Source: Flagellimonas eckloniae (GTDB taxonomy: Bacteria > Bacteroidota > Bacteroidia > Flavobacteriales > Flavobacteriaceae). From it: 64,000 nucleotides of DNA. The notes beneath the pieces are model-generated. The model saw only the letters and a list, made by a program, of their open reading frames with translations, ran no database searches and was not told the origin of the DNA. The number at the start of each line of letters is the position of its first letter. Within the stretch, counting starts at the first letter, position 1. The stretch spans positions 2,900,501-2,964,500 of the forward strand of contig NZ_LCTZ01000002.1 of the NCBI RefSeq assembly GCF_001413955.1, in the 5' to 3' direction. Position numbers and translations under genes: made by a program. This document shows positions 1 through 8,122 of the stretch, one piece after another.

Positions 1-218
1 ATCTCATCGGATATATCTTTTGGATTGTTTTTTGCAAAAACTCCATTGTCCAGACCAAAAGATGTAAACACACCCATTACTCTTACAATGCCCCAATAAA
101 TCAGGAAATCCCCAAAAAACTCCTTGGAAGTAAATAGACTTATTGCAAAAATCACCAAGGCACTACCTACTTTAGATGACAGCCGCAGTAGTATGGAAAA
201 GACATTCTTAAAATTCAT
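1..218 (-). CDS. Polysaccharide flippase-like protein, N-terminal fragment cut by window edge
   Basis: The reverse strand is open from an ATG at 218 to the left edge and encodes 72 residues beginning MNFKNVFSILLRLSSKVG. A hydrophobic segment (ALVIFAISLFTS) is followed by a polar break and a second membrane-prone stretch with the FGDFLIYWGIVR and FTSFGLDNGVF pattern common at the start of Wzx/MATE-type flippases, which move lipid-linked oligosaccharide across the inner membrane. The gene faces away from purD and probably continues the polysaccharide locus to the left. A -7/-33 type promoter lies about 195 bp upstream. The family call rests on the hydropathy pattern and context only, because the rest of the protein is outside the window. 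Confidence 0.6.
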   Translation of the reverse strand, partial: MNFKNVFSILLRLSSKVGSALVIFAISLFTSKEFFGDFLIYWGIVRVMGVFTSFGLDNGVFAKNNPKDISDE

Positions 219-411
219 TTTTTTTTAAAGCCTGATAATCTATAATTTGTAACAGATGAATTTGTTTAAGATAATCGTATCTATTCCCAGAATAAGCGAG
301 ATTTCGTTTTTGAGAATCCTTTGTAACACCTTAATCATCAGTTTTAATGGTAAACAAATTATAATGATGCCCCTTTATACACTTTGCTTAATCCAAAAGA
401 CAGTGTTTTTG

Positions 412-441
412 CAAAGATATATGTCTTGGATATACTTCAAG
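412..441 (-). promoter_or_regulatory. Candidate Bacteroidota promoter for the flippase gene
   Basis: On the minus strand TATCTTTG (412-419) matches the -7 consensus TAnnTTTG, and TTG (438-440) lies 18 nt further upstream, close to the usual spacing to the -33 element. It would give a leader of nearly 190 nt. Confidence 0.4.
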
Positions 442-591
442 AGTTTCCGTACACTTTTTATACTTTTTTCAAATTTTAAGACTAAATCTTACAATATTCT
501 TTCAACAAGAGTCAGGGTTTAAAGCCTTACTCTTCATCCACATTGAATGCATTATTTTCTTTGTGAGACTTAGTATATTCTCAAGACTCCT

Positions 592-635
592 AGACTGCAC
601 TTCGTCTCAGCTCAAACCAGACATCTCGGGGTGAC
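592..635. repeat. Degenerate short palindromic repeat-like segment
   Basis: The segment starts GACTGCACTTCGTCTCAG and ends CTCGGGGTGAC. It resembles, in decayed form, the CACTTCGGCTCCGCTCAGTG element found inside gltX at 30846-30865. Short GC-richer elements of this type are scattered through many flavobacterial genomes (recollection, not checked). It stands out from its AT-rich surroundings. Confidence 0.35.
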
Positions 636-684
636 TATCCAAAGAGATTTTGTCCCTATTTAACCAGCGGTATTCAGAAATAGT

Positions 685-1956
685 CTATAAATCGAATCCC
701 AAATCCTTTCTGTAGTACATTCCTTCAAAATGTAGTTTTTCCATGTTTTGATAGGATTTTTGGAGTGCTTCTCTAAAGTCTTTTCCATAGGATGTGATTG
801 CAATTACCCGACCTCCGTTGGTTACCACTTTGCCATCTGATAATTTTGTCCCTGCGTGAAATACCAAAGAGTCGGCAATGCTATCTATTCCAGTGATTTC
901 CTTTCCTTTTTCATAAGCCTCTGGATATCCCCCTGAAACGGCCATAACAGTTGTTGCAGCTCTTTGATCTATTTCCAAATCGATTTCATCAAGCTTTCCT
1001 TCGGCAGTAGCAACCAATAAATCGACCAAGTCATTCTTTATACGAGGCATAACAACTTCTGTCTCTGGATCCCCCATGCGTACATTGTACTCAATTACCT
1101 TAGGTTTATCCCCAACTTTGATCAATCCAATAAAAATGAATCCTTTATAAGGTAGATTATCCTTTTTAAGCCCTTCAACAGTAGGTTTTACAATTTGCTG
1201 CTCGATCTTTTGCATTAAGATGTCATCTGCAAAGGGAACCGGGGAAATGGCTCCCATTCCACCTGTATTTAGTCCGGTGTCTCCTTCACCAATACGTTTG
1301 TAGTCTTTTGCCGTTGGAAGAATTTTGTAATTGGATCCATCCGTCAACACAAAGCAACTCAACTCTATCCCATCCAAAAACTCCTCAATGACCACAGTGG
1401 CGCTGGCATCGCCAAACTTGGAATCCAACAGCATCGCCTTAAGTTCCGCCTTGGCCTCATCCAAATCCTGAAGAATCAAAACACCTTTTCCCGCGGCAAG
1501 ACCATCTGCTTTGAGCACATAAGGTGGTTGTAGGGTCTCTAAAAAGGCATGGCCTTCCTGCAAGTTTTCTGAAGTAAAACTCTGATAGGCTGCTGTTGGA
1601 ATAGCATGACGCATCATGAACTCCTTGGCAAACTCTTTACTGCCTTCTAATGCAGCTGCAGCTTTTTCGGGGCCTATTACGGAAACATTTTTTAGTTCAG
1701 CATCATTTAAGAAAAAATCGTGAACTCCATTCACAAGAGGGTCTTCAGGCCCCACTACTACCAAGGTGATTTTTTCTGCTACGACCAAGGCTTTAATGCC
1801 TTTAAAGTCATTAACGCCAATTGACACATTTTTAGCAACGCCAGAGGTACCGGCATTACCCGGAGCAACAAACAGTGTGTTTACTTTCGGGCTTTTAGAA
1901 ATTTTAAGGGCAATAGCGTGTTCTCGGCCGCCTGAACCTAGAATTAAGATGTTCAT
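685..1956 (-). CDS. purD: Phosphoribosylamine-glycine ligase (GAR synthetase)
   Basis: This cytosolic enzyme catalyses the second step of purine synthesis, the ATP-dependent joining of glycine to 5-phosphoribosylamine. The 423-residue product has the PurD order: N-terminal fold with GSGGREHA (residues 7-14), an ATP-grasp domain with KADGLAAGKGV (near 150), then the C-terminal domain, and the length is normal. The open frame extends one codon upstream to a TTG, but the ATG at 1956 gives the family start MNILILGSGGREHA. A TATTTTTG element (1972-1979) lies just upstream. The gene sits between polysaccharide genes but has no evident functional link to them. Confidence 0.96.
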   Translation of the reverse strand: MNILILGSGGREHAIALKISKSPKVNTLFVAPGNAGTSGVAKNVSIGVNDFKGIKALVVAEKITLVVVGPEDPLVNGVHDFFLNDAELKNVSVIGPEKAAAALEGSKEFAKEFMMRHAIPTAAYQSFTSENLQEGHAFLETLQPPYVLKADGLAAGKGVLILQDLDEAKAELKAMLLDSKFGDASATVVIEEFLDGIELSCFVLTDGSNYKILPTAKDYKRIGEGDTGLNTGGMGAISPVPFADDILMQKIEQQIVKPTVEGLKKDNLPYKGFIFIGLIKVGDKPKVIEYNVRMGDPETEVVMPRIKNDLVDLLVATAEGKLDEIDLEIDQRAATTVMAVSGGYPEAYEKGKEITGIDSIADSLVFHAGTKLSDGKVVTNGGRVIAITSYGKDFREALQKSYQNMEKLHFEGMYYRKDLGFDL

Positions 1957-1971
1957 CAACTAAAATTTTGC

Positions 1972-1979
1972 CAAAAATA
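1972..1979 (-). promoter_or_regulatory. Candidate -7 promoter element of purD
   Basis: TATTTTTG on the minus strand fits TAnnTTTG. Its edge is 16 nt from the purD ATG, implying a very short leader. No good -33 TTTG is seen at the expected spacing. Confidence 0.4.
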
Positions 1980-2009
1980 CACTACCGAAGTCCCTTTCTA
2001 AAGTGTTAT

Positions 2010-2996
2010 CTACTTTTTATTTCTACCTGTGAAATCACGGTGCTCAGTTTTCTCCAAATCTTCTTTGGATAGTCCTTTGAAAAACTCAAAAGTTTTTCGC
2101 ATACCTTCCTCGCGTCCAACTTTTGGTTCCCATCCTAAAATTTCCTTGGCTTTAGAAATATCCGGTTGTCTTTGCATTGGGTCATCTTTGGGCAACGGCT
2201 TGTATATAACCTTTTGATCGGTTCCAGTAAGCTTAATAATTTCCTCTGCAAAATCCTTAATGGTAATCTCATGAGGGTTTCCAATGTTCATGGGCATGGT
2301 ATAATCACTCATCAACAAACGGTAAATTCCTTCAATCTCATCGTCTACATAACAGAAGGAACGAGTTTGTGAACCATCTCCAAATACGGTTAAATCTTCT
2401 CCACGAAGTGCCTGACCCATAAAAGCTGGAATTACACGGCCATCATTCAATCGCATTCTAGGGCCATACGTGTTAAATATTCGTACAATTCTAGTGTCTA
2501 GACCATGAAAACGGTGGTACGCCATTGTAATGGATTCCTGGAAACGTTTAGCCTCGTCGTAAACTCCTCTAGGACCAATGGTATTTACATTTCCATAATA
2601 TTCTTCTGTTTGCGGGTGAACCAAAGGATCTCCGTAAATTTCAGAAGTTGATGCAATCATAAAACGTGCACCCTTTTCTTTTGCCAATCCCAATAAATTA
2701 TGTGTGCCCAAAGCTCCCACTTTAAGTGTCTGAATTGGAATCTTTAAATAGTCTATTGGACTTGCCGGTGATGCAAAGTGAAGGATATAATCCAATTCTC
2801 CTGGAACATGGACAAACTTAGTTACATCATGATGTGAAAATTCGAACTGCTCCAGTCCAAAAAGATGTTCAATGTTCTTAAGGTCACCTGTTATCAGGTT
2901 GTCCATTCCAATAACGTGGAAACCTTCCTTTATAAATCTGTCGCATAAATGTGAGCCTAAAAAACCCGCCGCGCCTGTGATGAGTACTTTTTTCAT
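2010..2996 (-). CDS. UDP-glucuronate decarboxylase (UDP-xylose synthase type), SDR family
   Basis: Extended short-chain dehydrogenase of 328 residues. [10 protein letters not shown] (residues 8-17) is the NAD-binding glycine motif, [10 protein letters not shown] carries the catalytic Ser/Thr, and YDEAKRF is the YxxxK pair. The [17 protein letters not shown] and NTYGPRM signatures are characteristic of UDP-glucuronate decarboxylases, which convert UDP-GlcA to UDP-xylose or its 4-keto intermediate. With the UDP-GlcA 4-epimerase at 9899-10909 it suggests the surface polysaccharide draws on UDP-GlcA. No UDP-glucose dehydrogenase is in the window. dTDP-glucose dehydratase is less likely given these motifs. 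Confidence 0.88.
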   Translation of the reverse strand: MKKVLITGAAGFLGSHLCDRFIKEGFHVIGMDNLITGDLKNIEHLFGLEQFEFSHHDVTKFVHVPGELDYILHFASPASPIDYLKIPIQTLKVGALGTHNLLGLAKEKGARFMIASTSEIYGDPLVHPQTEEYYGNVNTIGPRGVYDEAKRFQESITMAYHRFHGLDTRIVRIFNTYGPRMRLNDGRVIPAFMGQALRGEDLTVFGDGSQTRSFCYVDDEIEGIYRLLMSDYTMPMNIGNPHEITIKDFAEEIIKLTGTDQKVIYKPLPKDDPMQRQPDISKAKEILGWEPKVGREEGMRKTFEFFKGLSKEDLEKTEHRDFTGRNKK

Positions 2997-3027
2997 TATT
3001 GAGATTATGTTGTTTCAAAATTTTGAA

Positions 3028-3035
3028 CAAAAATA
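3028..3035 (-). promoter_or_regulatory. Candidate -7 promoter element of the UDP-glucuronate decarboxylase gene
   Basis: TATTTTTG on the minus strand, about 30 nt upstream of the ATG at 2996. The -33 side is not convincing. Confidence 0.35.
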
Positions 3036-3098
3036 AAGGAGTCCTTCGGTTATTAGAGTATCTTCTGATTAAATTCACATTAAGAAGTTGAATTCACT

Positions 3099-4448
3099 TT
3101 AATAGGCTTTCTCTTCTCCTTTAAGAATATTGAAAATGGTTTGTATTATAATTTTAATATCCAAAAGAAGCGACCAATTCTCAATATAAAAAAAGTCATA
3201 GCGCGTACGATTAATTATATCTTCTTCTTTTTCTATTTCACCTCGATACCCTTTTGCCTGAGCTAAGCCTGTAATTCCCGGTTTGACATAGTGCCTCAAC
3301 ATATATTTTTGTACCGTTGTATTGTATTCATGATTTTGTCTCCATAAATGAGGCCTAGGTCCAACAACAGACATTTGACCAAATAGCACATTTACAAATT
3401 GAGGGAGTTCATCTAGGCTTGTTCTTCTTAAAAAAGCGCCCAATTTGGTGATTCTCGGATCGTTTCTTGTTGCCGATTTTTCCGTCTCGTTGTTGATTCT
3501 CATTGTTCTAAACTTGTAGCAACCAAACCCTTCTTCATTAAAGCCAGGCCTATTTTGGCGAAAATATATAGGGCCTTTAGAGTCTAGTTTTATTAGCAAC
3601 CCTATCAAGGGTAATAACCAAGAAAGTAATAATACCGAGACCAATAACGAAAAGGCAAAGTCAAAGCACCTCTTATAAAATCTGTTAAATGAATCTTCTA
3701 GAGGAATCTCTCTTAGCGAAAGAATCGGAAAATATTCGTAGTAATCCAATTTCAAGTCCTTGGTGAAAATTTCCTTGTTATCTGGAATGAATTTGAGCTT
3801 TATCAGATTGTTATCTGCATAATTGATTAGTTTTGCAATCTCTTTGTCACCCAGTTCCTTAATAGAACTGTATATTTCGTCAATGTTTTGGTCCTGGACA
3901 TACTTGAAAAAATCAGCCAACTTAAAAGCATTGTCTTTCGGAGAAAATTGTTTGACCACTTTATAACCGTATCCCCTATGTTTTTCAAACATGTTTATTA
4001 GTTGATCTGTTTTCTTGTTATTCCCGAGAACCGTAATATATCTCAAATCTCCCTTTATTTTGGCCCTATAGGTCATCAAGAGATAGTAATTGAGAAACTT
4101 GAATATGAACACCAAGACGAAAACTAACAAGAAAAAAAGGCCCAGATTTAATCTGCTGATATTTGGCTGTTTAAAAAGACCGATAAAAGCATACAAAATC
4201 AAAAAGAAAAAGAAAAATTGGGTTATTAATTTCCTCAAAATAACCGGAACCTTGGTATACCTAAAGATTTCATAAAACCCACTCTTAATGGAAAGAACTA
4301 TCCATGCTAAAGAAATATATGAATGGAAAAGCAAACGTTCATAAAGATTCATTGGCCATAAATAAGCAAAGGTGTTGATTATGGCTAAATCTATTACATA
4401 TGAAATAGGTGTAATCAGATTTGAATATGGTCGTTTTTTAAAAAGCAT
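3099..4448 (-). CDS. Polyprenyl glycosylphosphotransferase (initiating sugar transferase, WcaJ/WbaP type)
   Basis: Membrane enzyme that transfers a sugar 1-phosphate from a UDP-sugar to undecaprenyl phosphate, starting repeat-unit synthesis. The 449 residues contain several N-terminal membrane helices (about 15-130), a central soluble Rossmann-like segment with ITVLGNN (about 185) and the C-terminal bacterial sugar transferase domain from KRCFDFAFSLL (about 257). That domain carries YFRQNRPG, YKFRTM, SLDELPQ, VGPRP and KPGITGLAQ, all family hallmarks. It is full length. Which sugar is transferred cannot be read from the sequence. It shares strand and context with the neighbouring polysaccharide genes, although gaps of 100-265 bp separate it from them. 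Confidence 0.92.
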   Translation of the reverse strand: MLFKKRPYSNLITPISYVIDLAIINTFAYLWPMNLYERLLFHSYISLAWIVLSIKSGFYEIFRYTKVPVILRKLITQFFFFFLILYAFIGLFKQPNISRLNLGLFFLLVFVLVFIFKFLNYYLLMTYRAKIKGDLRYITVLGNNKKTDQLINMFEKHRGYGYKVVKQFSPKDNAFKLADFFKYVQDQNIDEIYSSIKELGDKEIAKLINYADNNLIKLKFIPDNKEIFTKDLKLDYYEYFPILSLREIPLEDSFNRFYKRCFDFAFSLLVSVLLLSWLLPLIGLLIKLDSKGPIYFRQNRPGFNEEGFGCYKFRTMRINNETEKSATRNDPRITKLGAFLRRTSLDELPQFVNVLFGQMSVVGPRPHLWRQNHEYNTTVQKYMLRHYVKPGITGLAQAKGYRGEIEKEEDIINRTRYDFFYIENWSLLLDIKIIIQTIFNILKGEEKAY

Positions 4449-4713
4449 TTTGTGCGTTCGAATAAGGATTATATAGTGATGTCAATCCTGAAAAACTAGT
4501 TTGTTTTATTCATATAAATAGCTTCCGACACCTTTTTTTTGACATGATGTTTTCTGTTTCCTTTTAACGCTATATCTCCGATTTCATAAAATAGCAACTA
4601 TAATGTTATCTGTCATAAATACAAGCGTATAGAAATTTTGCTTGCAAATGTAGCTATTCATCTATCAAAATTGCTATAAAGCATCTTGTTTTTGTACTAT
4701 TCTCCTAGTTAGC

Positions 4714-5949
4714 TCAAAGTGCTTTTTGAAAAAAAGACAAGCAGTTATAAAAGGAAAAAAAAGCCATCGTCAAGTTTCTCTCAAAATAGGACTCTGTTAA
4801 CCCCGCTAAAATAAAAACCCCAACAAATATGATATAATAACCATTGTTTGAAAGAATTGCTATTCTAATCATATAGACAAAAGAAAAGAGAAACAACACA
4901 ACTCCCAAGACTCCAGTTCCTAGAAAGATTTGTAAAAATATGTTATGGGTGTTAAAATTATTGTTCATTGCAAAAAGTCGATTGTGCATATATATTTTAT
5001 AACATAATTCAAGTTGGTCTTTTTGATCTCCAACACCAACACCTATGATGGGGTCCGTTTTAATGACCTTAACCGTACAATCCCATATGGACTGTCTCAT
5101 TCCACCCCAATATTTATCTTTGGAGTTCTCCTGGTTATAATTGACCACCTCCTTCATTTTTTTCCCAAAGTAAGGGTTGGCACAATAGTTTAAGAAAATC
5201 ACAGCTACCATTGCAAAAAGTATTTTGATAAAAAGAAAGGGGGTTTTTCTCAAAACCGATTGTACAAAGAATAATGTACAAACACAAGCAGCAGTGAGAA
5301 AGATAAGGTTCCTGCTATTGAGCAATATCAATGTAATTGTCAAAATGAAAACGGTAGCGATTTCTAGAGCAATTGGCCTAAACAATCTGATATGATTTTT
5401 AAATAATTTGATATAGGTATAAGTAATCAAACAAAAAGAAATCAGTAGAGAAAAGCCCAAAAAGTAATTGTCTACAATCGAAGTAGATAAGTTATTTTCT
5501 GTTAAAGTTTCCAAGCCGTACTTGCCCGATAAAACCCCATATAACTGTTTGGCAATTGAAAGAAAACTTACTGCGGTCAAGGAAAACCAAAACCCCTGAA
5601 AGGTTTTCAAATAGGTTCTATTTCCAATTTCTTCCTTAAATGACAAAAAAAACAAGGGGAAAAACAGTAGAAAGGATTGGGAATATATTTTATCCAATCC
5701 ATATTCAATGTTGTCAGTATAAATCAAACTTACAATTGAGTAAAAATAATAGGAACATACCACAATCAAAAAGATTAAGTCCTTTCTTCGAAAATTAATT
5801 TCTCCTTTAAAAATCTTGTAAAGCCAATACCCGATGATTAGAAGGAATACAGAATTGAATAACCCTCTGCCAAGAGGAAGAGTAATGGCGAAAAGGATTA
5901 TTAAATTCTCCCAACTTATGCCAAGTTTGGTTTTAGAAATAAGCATCAT
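4714..5949 (-). CDS. O-antigen polymerase/ligase-like membrane protein
   Basis: The 411-residue protein is almost entirely hydrophobic, with roughly ten to twelve membrane helices. A larger loop near residues 265-330 contains VGVGDQKDQLELCY and MNNNFNTHNIFLQIFLGTGV. The HNIFLQ and GVG pattern after a periplasmic loop is typical of the Wzy_C/WaaL superfamily (O-antigen ligase or polymerase). Such enzymes join or polymerise lipid-linked oligosaccharides at the periplasmic face. Ligase and polymerase cannot be separated from sequence alone. The second codon is also ATG, so the exact start is uncertain by one residue. Confidence 0.8.
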   Translation of the reverse strand: MMLISKTKLGISWENLIILFAITLPLGRGLFNSVFLLIIGYWLYKIFKGEINFRRKDLIFLIVVCSYYFYSIVSLIYTDNIEYGLDKIYSQSFLLFFPLFFLSFKEEIGNRTYLKTFQGFWFSLTAVSFLSIAKQLYGVLSGKYGLETLTENNLSTSIVDNYFLGFSLLISFCLITYTYIKLFKNHIRLFRPIALEIATVFILTITLILLNSRNLIFLTAACVCTLFFVQSVLRKTPFLFIKILFAMVAVIFLNYCANPYFGKKMKEVVNYNQENSKDKYWGGMRQSIWDCTVKVIKTDPIIGVGVGDQKDQLELCYKIYMHNRLFAMNNNFNTHNIFLQIFLGTGVLGVVLFLFSFVYMIRIAILSNNGYYIIFVGVFILAGLTESYFERNLTMAFFSFYNCLSFFQKAL

Positions 5950-6088
5950 GGATATGAGTTAATTTGATTCTCTCAAAAAGATATAAATATTAAATCATAA
6001 CAGCTCTAGAACTTTGCCAGCATTAGTTTAAAGTGTATTTGAGGGTTTCTCTGCATTTCTTTTGTTAGATAATCAAACCAATCCATTT

Positions 6089-6574
6089 TCATTGAGCAAA
6101 TTCATGTAAATCTACATTTTTGAGTGTTAGGACAAATTTTCTCTGCTTGGTTGTTTTATTCTCTACTCCAAAAGTTACTTTTTCAAACAAGCTGTCTTTT
6201 TTCAGGATTAAAGCCTTATGAAACACTAGTGAGTCTCCCAGAGTTTTAGTATTATTTAAAACAATGTTAATTGACTTGTCTCCACTAGAAAAGTTTTTAA
6301 ATCCATGGACAAAAGCCCTATGATCTTTGGACAACTTAATAATATTTCCTTTAAGACATAGGTTTAAGATATATTCGTTTCTGTCCGCACTTTTCTGAAC
6401 AAAAAATGCGTTTATTTCAAAACCTTCGTCCTCAAAAACATATATGTGTTCAATAAGGCTTATTCCTAAATCACTGCATCTATCGATTTTATATATTTTG
6501 TTCTCGTCCTTACAGCCTAATATTGTTAGCGAAAAAACGAGAAAGTAAAGTGAAACTTTGTTGTCGAATTCCAT
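6089..6574 (-). CDS. Hypothetical lipoprotein
   Basis: I do not recognise this 161-residue protein. From the ATG at 6574 it begins MEFDNKVSLYFLVFSLTILG followed by Cys, a plausible lipoprotein signal with a lipobox of type TILGC. The open frame extends nine codons further to an ATG at 6601, but that form would place polar residues before the signal. The mature part is mixed charged and beta-rich with no known domain. It lies 36 nt downstream of the truncated APS kinase and upstream of the O-antigen gene on the same strand, so a role in envelope glycan assembly is possible but unproven. Confidence 0.55.
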   Translation of the reverse strand: MEFDNKVSLYFLVFSLTILGCKDENKIYKIDRCSDLGISLIEHIYVFEDEGFEINAFFVQKSADRNEYILNLCLKGNIIKLSKDHRAFVHGFKNFSSGDKSINIVLNNTKTLGDSLVFHKALILKKDSLFEKVTFGVENKTTKQRKFVLTLKNVDLHEFAQ

Positions 6575-6610
6575 ATTTTCAATAAGCTCCAAAAGAGACA
6601 TATGCTTTTG

Positions 6611-7024
6611 TCATATCAACATTCCGGCTGCTAACGTTTCATTTGTATTCTTTTCAGTCACCGTTATATCTGGGTTCGAGGGTATTTCATAAAGAGCTGA
6701 TATCTCGGTCATATTTTTTATCTCCCCAGCTCGGGCTTTCTTATACAGTCCCCTTACATCTCTATTTTCACACTCCTCCAAACTTGTGTTTACAAAAACT
6801 TCCACATAATTCTCGGCTCCTACCGTTTTTATATACTTCCGGTCTTTTTGGTAAGGAGAAACAAAAGCAGCCAATACCACAATCCCGGCATCGATAAAAA
6901 GCTTGGAGATCTCACCCATCCTTCTGTTGTTTTCTGAACGGCCATCCGGACTAAAGGTTAAATCAAAATATCCCCCTTCTGATATTATCTCCGTCCAGAA
7001 CGTATGTCTTAATTCCTGTATCAA
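6611..7024 (-). pseudogene. cysC: 5'-truncated adenylylsulfate (APS) kinase remnant
   Basis: Residues from about 21 onward match the C-terminal two thirds of APS kinase: DLTFSPDGRSENNRRMGE, AGIVVLAAFVSPY, LEECENRDVRGLYKKARAG and EIKNMT. APS kinase phosphorylates adenylylsulfate to PAPS. The whole N-terminal part is absent, including the GLSGSGKST P-loop and the following DGDN region. The frame opens with TTG, its first internal ATG falls inside the conserved core, and an in-frame TAA lies a few codons upstream. Only 46 nt separate it from the Wzz-like gene, so the missing piece is not nearby in another frame. It is very probably non-functional, and may record a former sulfation function in this locus. 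Confidence 0.8.
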
Positions 7025-7070
7025 AAAGCTTTTGCTCTCAAGTAAAATTTAAGTTTTTGCTTTATAACTC

Positions 7071-8120
7071 CTACTCAGAAACGTATTTTTTTAAATATCT
7101 ATTTAAACCTAATATTCCCAATATTCCCAATATGAGACTTAATAAAACCAAAGGCATTACAAATTTATAACTACTCCAAAATCCTTTCTGTTCAACACCT
7201 CTTAACGGAAAATCTGAAATCACATTGATAATGGAAGATTTATTGGCTCTTTCCTTATTAAGTGTTACTAATCTTTCTTTTAGTACATCCCTTTCTTGAA
7301 TCAAAGCCAATTCCTTGTTTTGCGACTCTCCATTTTCTGCCAAATTAATATTGGTTCCCTGCATGGGTTTGTCCGCTTCTTTCACCAATACTTTTTTATA
7401 GAGACTTTGTAATGAATCTATTTCAGATAACTGTTGTGTGTATATACTATCTTGAAGGTCCAAGTTTAAATCATTTTTGTCTTTCTGCAACTTAAAATAG
7501 CTATTTGAGGAAATTGATTCTACAATAGCTGGTTGGGTTTTCTTTGCTACATAGCTGTTAGTGGAAATAATTGTAATTTGATGAAACCTGGCATCCATTG
7601 CATTGAAATTTTTTAAATAGGCTTCATAATCCAATGCCTTAATGGTAGTGGTATCCAATTCCCTAATAAAATCATCAAACAGTTTAATTTTCTGATTTTC
7701 ATCTGAATATGAATCCACAAAAATCTCTTTTATACTAGCAGCCTCCCGGTGGTTAATTCCCAATGAAGCAGCTAGTGCTATAGAATCTTCGGCATTGGCA
7801 AGATCATTATAGAAATCTATATTGTTATATAACTGTTGTACGCTATTAAAATTGGGTTCCACAACCATTCTGGAAACATATTTCTCCGGTAAATAATTAT
7901 CCAAAAAATAGCCTCCTACAGCACCTATCACAATCGCTACAGCAAGAATTATAAAATTCTTTTGGATAAAAATCAGAAACAAAATCAATATATGAAAAAG
8001 GCCTTTGAAAATACTTCCAATAAAGTTGAAGAACTTTTGAAAAACTCTTCCTATCATGTGAAATAATTGCCCTAAATCTATTTCGTCAGAGGTATTGTTG
8101 TTTACCGGTTGGTTTGCCAT
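7071..8120 (-). CDS. Wzz-like polysaccharide chain-length determinant protein
   Basis: The 349-residue protein has the Wzz/PCP layout. A cytoplasmic N-terminus precedes membrane segments around residues 35-75 (LFHILILFLIFIQ, then FIILAVAIVIGAVGGYFL). A long periplasmic, partly coiled-coil region spans about 80-315, and a C-terminal helix (FVMPLVLLSLILGILGILG) precedes a short charged tail. Such proteins regulate polymer length with Wzy, and the polymerase-like gene lies nearby. No cytoplasmic tyrosine-kinase domain is attached. Its start is 2 nt after the stop of the 8123-9811 gene, so the two are surely cotranscribed. Confidence 0.78.
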   Translation of the reverse strand: MANQPVNNNTSDEIDLGQLFHMIGRVFQKFFNFIGSIFKGLFHILILFLIFIQKNFIILAVAIVIGAVGGYFLDNYLPEKYVSRMVVEPNFNSVQQLYNNIDFYNDLANAEDSIALAASLGINHREAASIKEIFVDSYSDENQKIKLFDDFIRELDTTTIKALDYEAYLKNFNAMDARFHQITIISTNSYVAKKTQPAIVESISSNSYFKLQKDKNDLNLDLQDSIYTQQLSEIDSLQSLYKKVLVKEADKPMQGTNINLAENGESQNKELALIQERDVLKERLVTLNKERANKSSIINVISDFPLRGVEQKGFWSSYKFVMPLVLLSLILGILGILGLNRYLKKYVSE

Positions 8121-8122
8121 TT

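Larger units (their letters stand above)
219..684. other. 466-bp intergenic gap without a convincing gene
   Basis: This gap separates the divergent flippase start from the purD stop. An 88-codon open frame on the plus strand (256-522) has no recognisable domain and unlikely composition, so I do not call it. The gap contains a candidate minus-strand promoter near 412-441 and a degenerate repeat-like segment near 592-635. I see no terminator hairpin with a T-tract, no tRNA and no array. Confidence 0.6.

Noticed and set aside
256..522. 88-codon open frame in the flippase-purD gap
   Set aside because: No domain, unlikely composition, and it overlaps a candidate promoter for the opposite strand; AT-rich gaps often give such frames.
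7025..7070. Missing N-terminal half of the APS kinase hidden in another frame upstream
   Set aside because: Only 46 nt separate it from the Wzz-like gene and no P-loop codons occur in any frame there.
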